Origin: Candidatus Uhrbacteria bacterium | GTDB lineage: Bacteria > Patescibacteriota > Patescibacteriia > UBA9934 > UBA11717 | DNA: 9,837 nucleotides | Assembly (NCBI GenBank): GCA_003509895.1 | Contig: DOMJ01000037.1 | Location: 1-9,837, forward strand | Reading direction: 5' to 3' | Translations under genes and position numbers: made by a program | Notes under the pieces: model-generated | The model's input: only the letters and a program-made list of their open reading frames with translations | Told to the model about the DNA's origin: nothing | Database searches by the model: none | Shown here: positions 5,616-9,837 of the stretch, piece by piece | How the letters are laid out: each line of letters opens with the position of its first letter | Position numbering within the stretch: position 1 is the stretch's first letter

Positions 5616-7006
5616 AGGGTTTGGTTCACTTCATTTTGAGCAATGCCAAGTGCCTCCTCTATGGTGTGTGTTCCGGACACGACACTATCAATCATTTGCT
5701 CCATGGCTTTTTCTGCGCTCGTTGCGTCGTTTCCATTGTACCAAGCCTGTGCGGACAACACCTGATCGGCAAAGACGGAAAGACGAAAGTCTTCATTTTG
5801 TTTGAGCACCAGACTGCGGAGGGCGGTTGGTTTTTTGGCAGAGGAAAGAAACGCGTCTACATTATTCTCATCTGCAGCAAATTGAATAAAGTCCCATGCC
5901 CAGTCCGAGTGGTCGCTCTTTTTGGATACAGTCTCAATCCAGAAATTGGCGTAATTAATGCGTGCGCGAAGATCTTCTGTGATCTGTGGCATGGTGGCAA
6001 GGTCAATATTGAGTTTCTGCGCCCGCGCCTTGATGAGTGGATCGTGGTAACTGTAGCCAAAGAAGAACGCTGTTTGTCCTGCGACAAATGCATCTAAACT
6101 GTTCGTGAAGCTTTTATCCCAGGTGTAGGCTTCCTTGGTTGGATTGGCAAAGTCGGTATAAAAACGAAGGGCATCGGCAGAGGGAAGACTTCTACCGCCT
6201 GCGCCGGAGACCGTCTCTGCAAAACGTGCTTCGCCACGGGCATCACTCATTTGTGCACCGCTTTGCATCATAAGGAGAGAGAGAATATCTATGGATCTCT
6301 CCACATTGCTTCCGGTTCCGATGGCCGCACCGGATTGTGCAATACCGCCGCTCGCGTTGTACTTGGTAAGCTTTACGGCGTCCTCCAAAAATTCATCCCA
6401 CGTTGCAGGGGGTTGTGGAATGCCGGCGGCGTCCAGAATATCTTTATTGTAATAGAGCGCAAGCGTATCTACAGACAAAGGAAGGCCGTAAATGCGATTT
6501 TTTGTGCCGGTTGCATCGGTTGCCGGATAGACCACGTATTCCGGCACGACCTGTACAAATGTATCGTTTAACTCTCGGAGGGAGAGCGTTTGTTCTGTGC
6601 GGAGAGCCACCACAAGTTCTTTTTTGAGCGTTCCTTTTAACTCCTGATAGGTGAGCTGCACCGTGTCGGGCATGGGTGTTATGAGATCGGTGTACCCTTT
6701 CATCCACGTATTATGAACCGAGAAGACGTCCGGCCCGCGATCTTCTGCGAGTGCACGGATCAACTCGTCCTCATATTCTTCAAATCGTAATTTGCGATAG
6801 TTGATTTTTACGTTTGGGTGAATACGACGGTACGCCTCTATAAGAGGGTCAAACGTGTCCTGACTATCAAAAACTCGCCAGACGGTTAGCTCCACCGGTT
6901 GAAGAGCTTCTTGTGCCGCAGAACTTCCACCCCTACACCCAAGACCCGGAAGGATGGCGAGCCCAATGCTTAATAAGGATAAGAGCCAAAGACGTGATCG
7001 CAACAT
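5612..7006 (-). CDS. Extracellular solute-binding lipoprotein, family 1 type (464 aa)
   Basis: A ligand-binding protein of the ABC-importer substrate-binding class (SBP family 1/8), usually specific for sugars or oligosaccharides. A basic start (MLRSR) and Leu-rich core lead to a somewhat degenerate lipobox, GLGC, with Cys24 as the likely lipidated residue. The fold begins with VELTVWRVFDSQDTFDPLIE (about 38-57). The family hallmark YGLPLSVDTLALYYNKDIL (173-191) and PPATWDEF (199-206) follow, with GQTAFFFGYSY (310-320) and FWIETVSKK (355-363) near the C-terminal lobe. An open frame runs upstream to 7237, but it would overlap the uridylyltransferase gene and put a non-secretory leader before the signal peptide, so I start at 7006. 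No permease or ATPase gene is adjacent. Instead it heads the pilin operon and overlaps the first pilin gene by 4 nt, which suggests a role in surface binding or sensing tied to the pilus. Confidence 0.88.
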   Translation of the reverse strand: MLRSRLWLLSLLSIGLAILPGLGCRGGSSAAQEALQPVELTVWRVFDSQDTFDPLIEAYRRIHPNVKINYRKLRFEEYEDELIRALAEDRGPDVFSVHNTWMKGYTDLITPMPDTVQLTYQELKGTLKKELVVALRTEQTLSLRELNDTFVQVVPEYVVYPATDATGTKNRIYGLPLSVDTLALYYNKDILDAAGIPQPPATWDEFLEDAVKLTKYNASGGIAQSGAAIGTGSNVERSIDILSLLMMQSGAQMSDARGEARFAETVSGAGGRSLPSADALRFYTDFANPTKEAYTWDKSFTNSLDAFVAGQTAFFFGYSYHDPLIKARAQKLNIDLATMPQITEDLRARINYANFWIETVSKKSDHSDWAWDFIQFAADENNVDAFLSSAKKPTALRSLVLKQNEDFRLSVFADQVLSAQAWYNGNDATSAEKAMEQMIDSVVSGTHTIEEALGIAQNEVNQTL

Positions 7007-7043
7007 ACGTGCCGATTGTTCATTCGTTTCAAAAGATAAATCT

Positions 7044-7049
7044 ATTATA
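7044..7049 (-). promoter_or_regulatory. Possible -10 box for the lipoprotein/pilin operon
   Basis: A perfect TATAAT on the minus strand lies 38 nt before the lipoprotein ATG and downstream of the uridylyltransferase terminator, where an operon promoter is needed. No recognisable -35 stands at the right distance and there is no TG extension, so the call is tentative. Confidence 0.4.
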
Positions 7050-7082
7050 GCGGATTTTACAAAAGGGCGTGTGGGTATGTTT

Positions 7083-7112
7083 GCAAAAACACCCGATGAC
7101 TCGGGTGTTTTG
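7083..7112 (-). terminator. Intrinsic terminator of the uridylyltransferase gene
   Basis: An 11-bp perfect stem (AAAACACCCGA, 7086-7096, with 7101-7111) has a TGAC loop. Read leftward it ends in a run of five T. It starts 5 nt past the gene's stop and separates that gene from the lipoprotein operon. Confidence 0.88.
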
Positions 7113-7116
7113 CTGT

Positions 7117-8004
7117 TTAAGATTTCTCTATCAGTGACTTCATGTAAGCGAGGATGTCGTCTTTCATGTCTGTATGCTTGAGTGCGTAGGCCATGGATGT
7201 TTTTGCATACGCGAGGTTTGTGCCGCAATCCCACCAAATACCATCTAAGATGCGGGCGTGCAGGGAGCCTCCTGTTTTGATATAGGAATCAAAGGCGTTG
7301 GCAAGACGAATCTCGCCGGAGGCATCTCGCGGTTCGTTTTTGAGTACGTCCATATATTCTGCGGTAAGGATCTCTCTTCCAATATGTGCGTAGGTAGAAG
7401 GAGCATCTGCTTTGGCCGGTTTCTCCACAAATTTACTTACCTTCCACGCCACATCGCTTACAGGCTCTCCATCAATAACACCAAAACGCTCCACGCGATC
7501 AATTCCAACGTCTTCCACTAATGTTACGCATCCGCCGAATTCATTGTATACCTCCATAAGTTGGCCAATGGCAGGGCCGGATGCTCCCTCTATTAGATCG
7601 TCGCCATAACAAACAGCAACTGCCTCACCTTTATCTATAAAGGGAGCCGCTGCCAAAAGAGCGTGCCCGTCGCCGAGTGGCTTGTCTTGCCTTACATAGG
7701 CAAAGTTGGCGAGCTTACCAATGCGTTTTACTTTATCAAGCAGCTCTGTTTTACCGGATTGTTCTAAACGATATTCCAACTCAAAGTTACGATCAAAGTG
7801 GTTCTCAATGGCCTCTTTTCCGTTGGAGGTAACAAAGATGATGTCCTTAATACCGGCATCTACAAATTCTTCCACGATGTATTGCAAAATCGGCTTGTCT
7901 ACAATGGGGAACATTTCTTTTGGCATAGCTTTTGAGGCGGGGAGCGAACGGGTTCCCATGCCGGCAACAAGGAAGACAGCTTTTGTGATCGGTCGTTTTT
8001 TCAT
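7117..8004 (-). CDS. galU: UTP-glucose-1-phosphate uridylyltransferase (GalU type, 295 aa)
   Basis: A cytoplasmic enzyme that makes UDP-glucose and diphosphate from UTP and glucose-1-phosphate, feeding surface polysaccharide and glycolipid synthesis. The nucleotide-binding signature is near the N-terminus: VFLVAGMGTRSLPASKAMPK (10-29), then EMFPIVDKPILQYIVEE, the usual GalU order. VCYGDDLI (131-138) is the metal and sugar-phosphate region, KFVEKP (191-196) carries the conserved Lys and Glu, and WWDCGT (267-272) matches the conserved C-terminal Asp/Gly region. Length is normal for GalU (about 290-300). The ATG at 8004 gives the family's usual N-terminus (MKKRPITKAV). Upstream in-frame starts at 8040 (ATG) and 8070 (GTG) would add 12 or 22 unrelated residues. 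None has a Shine-Dalgarno. It is probably a single-gene unit. A related nucleotidyltransferase specificity (for example dTTP) cannot be wholly excluded. Confidence 0.93.
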   Translation of the reverse strand: MKKRPITKAVFLVAGMGTRSLPASKAMPKEMFPIVDKPILQYIVEEFVDAGIKDIIFVTSNGKEAIENHFDRNFELEYRLEQSGKTELLDKVKRIGKLANFAYVRQDKPLGDGHALLAAAPFIDKGEAVAVCYGDDLIEGASGPAIGQLMEVYNEFGGCVTLVEDVGIDRVERFGVIDGEPVSDVAWKVSKFVEKPAKADAPSTYAHIGREILTAEYMDVLKNEPRDASGEIRLANAFDSYIKTGGSLHARILDGIWWDCGTNLAYAKTSMAYALKHTDMKDDILAYMKSLIEKS

Positions 8005-8250
8005 AGAGGGTTGAATCAATAGGTGAGGGGATGATTTCATATTTTTTGAGTCGCGTCTAGCAGGGATCACGATTGACCATGGCCTTTGTTTGTGGTAGGT
8101 TTGTGCTCGTTACAGAGTTGGGTGGTTCTCATTGGGTACGAGGCGTACTTACAGAGGTTTGATGCAAGAAGACGCGAGTTGTTTCTCAAGTCAACGGAGG
8201 GGAGAAGGTTGTTTTGGCAACAGTACCGAGATATCCTTCAACAATAATAC
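8005..8250. other. Intergenic region between galU and tRNA-Ser
   Basis: No gene is credible here. It must hold the leftward galU promoter, for which I see no good -35/-10 pair, and the rightward tRNA promoter. For the latter, TTGTTT (8209-8214), a 17-bp spacer and TATCCT (8232-8237) are spaced correctly but match the consensus weakly. They would start transcription about 7 nt before the tRNA. Confidence 0.35.
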
Positions 8251-8342
8251 GGAGAGGTGCCAGAGTGGTCGAATGGGCTTGACTCGAAATCAAGTGAGCT
8301 ACGCAAGTGGTTCCGAGGGTTCGAATCCCTCCTTCTCCGCCA
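8251..8342 (+). tRNA. tRNA-Ser (anticodon CGA)
   Basis: A class II tRNA with a long variable arm. The acceptor stem GGAGAGG (8251-8257) pairs with CTTCTCC (8332-8338), with one G-U pair. The discriminator base is G8339 and CCA is encoded (8340-8342). The anticodon stem is CTTGA/TCAAG (8278-8282 with 8290-8294), and the anticodon CGA at 8285-8287 reads UCG. The T-arm contains GGGTTCGAATCCC. The variable arm lies at about 8295-8316. It is complete, and no duplicated 3' fragment that would mark an integrated element is visible in the window. Confidence 0.97.
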
Positions 8343-8408
8343 GGACAATTTCTTATCGTGCAACCCACTTACCTCAGGCGAGTGGGGCGACCGATAGGGA
8401 TGTGTCCT
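8342..8408 (+). other. Long imperfect hairpin in the tRNA-Ser trailer
   Basis: Three stacked stems nest around one axis. AGGACA (8342-8347) pairs with TGTCCT (8403-8408). After a 3x3 internal loop, 8351-8358 pairs with 8392-8399 (core TATCG/CGATA plus wobbles). After a 5x5 internal loop, CCCACT (8364-8369) pairs with AGTGGG (8381-8386). The apical loop is 11 nt. There are about 20 base pairs in all. It may be a small structured RNA or processing element released from the tRNA precursor, or a miniature inverted-repeat element inserted at the tRNA end. No known class is recognised. Confidence 0.45.
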
Positions 8409-8411
8409 ATT

Positions 8412-8442
8412 ACAAAATGACTCCAGTACGGAGTCATTTTGT
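8412..8442. terminator. Bidirectional intrinsic terminator between tRNA-Ser and methyltransferase gene
   Basis: A 13-bp perfect stem (ACAAAATGACTCC, 8412-8424, with 8430-8442) has an AGTAC loop. The rightward end carries four T in the stem and the leftward end likewise, so it can stop the tRNA transcript and the methyltransferase operon that ends at 8469. Confidence 0.8.
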
Positions 8443-8468
8443 TATGAACGCTCTTCGCGTTCCCACTT

Positions 8469-9218
8469 CTACTTTTTCCTGAAAACGATTATGTTTCTTG
8501 CGCCCTCATTAGGCTTCTTCTGTAAGTCGAAATCACTGCATGACGTAACATGTTCCCACTGATTAGTTTGTTCCGCCTGGGTGATAAATTCATCGGCAGT
8601 ATAAATCTTCCGTACTTCCGAATGCTCAAGTTGTTTCTTTATTCCGTCATCGTCAATATCGAGAGTGATTTTTCCGCTCATTAACTTCTCGCTTTCATTA
8701 ATCCATACAGGATCATAAGTGGTCACTACTTTTATTGATCCCTCCTCCATCTCCCATGACTGTTTATGCACGTCTTCCGGATAAAAGCTCACAACACTTT
8801 CGAGCACGTATAAACCACCACTCTGCAAAGTTGCTGCGACGGAATCCAGATGCTGTTTTAGTTCACGATCACTAGTTATGTAGAGGGAACCTAGAAAAAC
8901 AAGCACGCAATCCACCGACATCGGAAGAGAAAATTTTGTCATGTCTCCCTTTATAACTTCCGCAGAAAGACCAAGATTTTTTATCTTGCGGTCAACATAG
9001 GTAATCATCTCATCATTCAACTCGAGGCCTACATATCGATAACCCCGTCTACATAATTCTTCAATGTGCGGACTATTACCTGATGCTAATTCAAGAAAAG
9101 TTTGCACCTTGACCTTCGAATACTGCGCGATGAGCATCTCAAGAAAATTGGCTTCAGCTTGAATATCACGAAAAGCAAAAGCGATTTCGTAATATTTCGG
9201 ATTATCGTAAACAATCAT
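8469..9218 (-). CDS. Class I SAM-dependent methyltransferase (249 aa)
   Basis: It transfers a methyl group from S-adenosylmethionine; the substrate is unknown. Rossmann-fold landmarks appear in order. Motif I is FLELASGNSPHIEEL (41-55), where ASGNS replaces the more common GCGTG. The acidic ribose-binding residue follows beta 2 in YVGLELNDEM (Glu66). Next come GDMTKFSLP (91-99) as the adenine-side motif, the hydrophobic beta 4 VDCVLVFLGSLY (102-113), and GGLYVLE (134-140). The C-terminal part (145-249) is a less typical insert, probably for substrate recognition. It is the second gene of a leftward pair: the ATG at 9218 lies 5 nt after the kinase stop, and a TTG at 9227 (three residues longer) overlaps that stop. 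Neither start has a clear Shine-Dalgarno, so translation is probably coupled. Base composition is A+T-richer than the genes to its left. Confidence 0.85.
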   Translation of the reverse strand: MIVYDNPKYYEIAFAFRDIQAEANFLEMLIAQYSKVKVQTFLELASGNSPHIEELCRRGYRYVGLELNDEMITYVDRKIKNLGLSAEVIKGDMTKFSLPMSVDCVLVFLGSLYITSDRELKQHLDSVAATLQSGGLYVLESVVSFYPEDVHKQSWEMEEGSIKVVTTYDPVWINESEKLMSGKITLDIDDDGIKKQLEHSEVRKIYTADEFITQAEQTNQWEHVTSCSDFDLQKKPNEGARNIIVFRKK

Positions 9219-9223
9219 AATTT

Positions 9224-9733
9224 TCAAAATTGGATTTCTTTTATCTTTTTGTAGACTTCGTCCGTACTTAGATTCATTACATCAATAAGTTTCGCCTGCA
9301 TGCGTTCTTCCTTGAACCTATTCATTTTTTCCCAAAACAATTCACATTTTTCAGGGGTAAGGAGACCGTTTTCACGCCAGCCTCGTGCATGAGTTCGTTC
9401 CATTACGAAATTTTTTGATGCCCACAAAATACATTCCTGAATACCGGCTCCGTATTTTTCAGCGATCGCTCTATATGCATCAAGAATGTTGGCTCGTAAA
9501 ATAAGTTTTTTGAGAATCACGTCTCGATCCGACTCAAAACATGCCAGTACGATATTTTTCCCAATGACATGACTCATCGTCTCGCTTTCTTCAGGATTCT
9601 CACGGTAGTGACTAATATAGCGACGTTGCGCATCAATATCCAGTAAAAACGACATCGGCATGTCTTCGTGTAGCATTTTGGCCACGGTGCTTTTCCCAAT
9701 ACCGGAAGGTCCGTTGATAATAATCAGCTTCAT
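9224..9733 (-). CDS. P-loop kinase-like ATPase (AAA_33/shikimate-kinase-like, 169 aa)
   Basis: A small nucleotide-binding protein that probably phosphorylates a small molecule or nucleotide. Walker A is GPSGIGKST at residues 8-16, directly after beta 1 (KLIIIN). FLLDIDAQRR (29-38) supplies Asp32 and Asp34 at the usual position after beta 2. ERTHARGWRENG (112-123), with three arginines, resembles a lid segment that contacts ATP phosphates. Length suits the kinase group that includes gluconate kinase, chloramphenicol phosphotransferase and zeta-like proteins, but no substrate motif is recognised. It opens the kinase-methyltransferase operon. The predicted -10 box ends about 10 nt before the ATG, so the mRNA may be nearly leaderless. 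A weak AGGA lies too far upstream to serve well. Confidence 0.82.
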   Translation of the reverse strand: MKLIIINGPSGIGKSTVAKMLHEDMPMSFLLDIDAQRRYISHYRENPEESETMSHVIGKNIVLACFESDRDVILKKLILRANILDAYRAIAEKYGAGIQECILWASKNFVMERTHARGWRENGLLTPEKCELFWEKMNRFKEERMQAKLIDVMNLSTDEVYKKIKEIQF

Positions 9734-9743
9734 ATTTGCAGTA

Positions 9744-9773
9744 ATCCTATCAAAGTATCTAGATCCGTCCCAA
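9744..9773 (-). promoter_or_regulatory. Possible promoter of the kinase-methyltransferase operon
   Basis: On the minus strand TTGGGA (9768-9773), an 18-bp spacer and TAGGAT (9744-9749) preceded by TGA resemble an extended -10 promoter. Transcription would begin near 9737, about 4 nt from the ATG. The match is moderate. The remaining bases to 9837 show no gene. Confidence 0.4.
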
Positions 9774-9837
9774 TCCTAATGTTCAGGCTGACACGACTTC
9801 CTGTAATAAAGTGATTTTCCTATTCAAATACACCAAT

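Noticed and set aside
7001..7021. Shared GTGCCGAT between the edge palindrome and the lipoprotein start region
   Set aside because: Only 8 bp match and the palindromic half is missing, so chance is the simplest explanation.
7007..7237. N-terminal extension of the solute-binding protein to 541 aa
   Set aside because: It would overlap the uridylyltransferase gene and its terminator and would place about 77 non-secretory residues before an obvious lipoprotein signal.
8317..8342. tRNA-Ser 3' end as an occupied attachment site
   Set aside because: No second copy of the tRNA 3' segment and no integrase occur in the window. The question stays open beyond 9837.
8342..8408. Integron attC site
   Set aside because: The nested inverted repeats resemble one in size, but the required RYYYAAC/GTTRRRY ends are absent and no integrase or cassette array is visible.
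8132..8482. 116-aa open frame spanning the tRNA
   Set aside because: It reads through the tRNA-Ser gene and its terminator and has no protein-like features.
5067..9733. Alternative genetic code with TGA as glycine, as in some CPR lineages
   Set aside because: TGA serves as the natural stop of the lipoprotein, Cys-rich pilin and kinase genes, and no gene needs TGA read through.

Overview
The window most likely comes from a member of the Candidate Phyla Radiation (Patescibacteria). The main evidence is a run of five small, divergent VirB2/TrbC-like pilin precursors next to an orphan solute-binding lipoprotein, a compact leftward layout, and genes that mostly lack Shine-Dalgarno sequences. TGA ends several genes and no gene needs TGA read as an amino acid, so the code looks standard (table 11). 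I cannot fix the class or order without a search.

Layout. Positions 1-204 hold an edge palindrome, a possible transposon-associated motif and a terminator. Positions 205-3168 form a conspicuously G+C-rich module of two divergent genes: a leftward 231-aa protein with two membrane helices and a rightward 668-aa multi-pass membrane protein. Neither belongs to a family I recognise. They diverge from two near-copy promoters (TTGACA, 17-bp spacer, extended -10). Both have structured leaders with mutually exclusive pairings and strong Shine-Dalgarno sites. Two convergent terminators (3243-3324) close this block.

Positions 3340-7006 are one leftward operon, transcribed from the right: an extracellular solute-binding lipoprotein, then five pilin-like paralogs. 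The first junction is an ATGA overlap and the other gaps are 3, 22, about 62-80 and 35 nt. A G+C-rich switch-like hairpin set sits between the third and fourth pilin genes. The products look like an envelope system: a ligand-binding lipoprotein plus several pilin subunits of a type IV secretion-like apparatus. The ATPases and channel proteins are not in this window.

Positions 7086-8004 hold a terminator and the leftward gene for a GalU-type UTP-glucose-1-phosphate uridylyltransferase, which supplies UDP-glucose for surface glycans. A rightward tRNA-Ser(CGA) lies at 8251-8342. It is followed directly by a long imperfect hairpin of unknown nature and then a bidirectional terminator. The right end (8469-9733) is a leftward two-gene operon in A+T-richer DNA: a P-loop kinase followed by a class I SAM-dependent methyltransferase. 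Its position beside a tRNA suggests accessory content.

The strongest candidates for something undescribed are the divergent G+C-rich membrane module with its paired promoters and leaders, the lipoprotein plus five-pilin operon, and the hairpin in the tRNA-Ser trailer.
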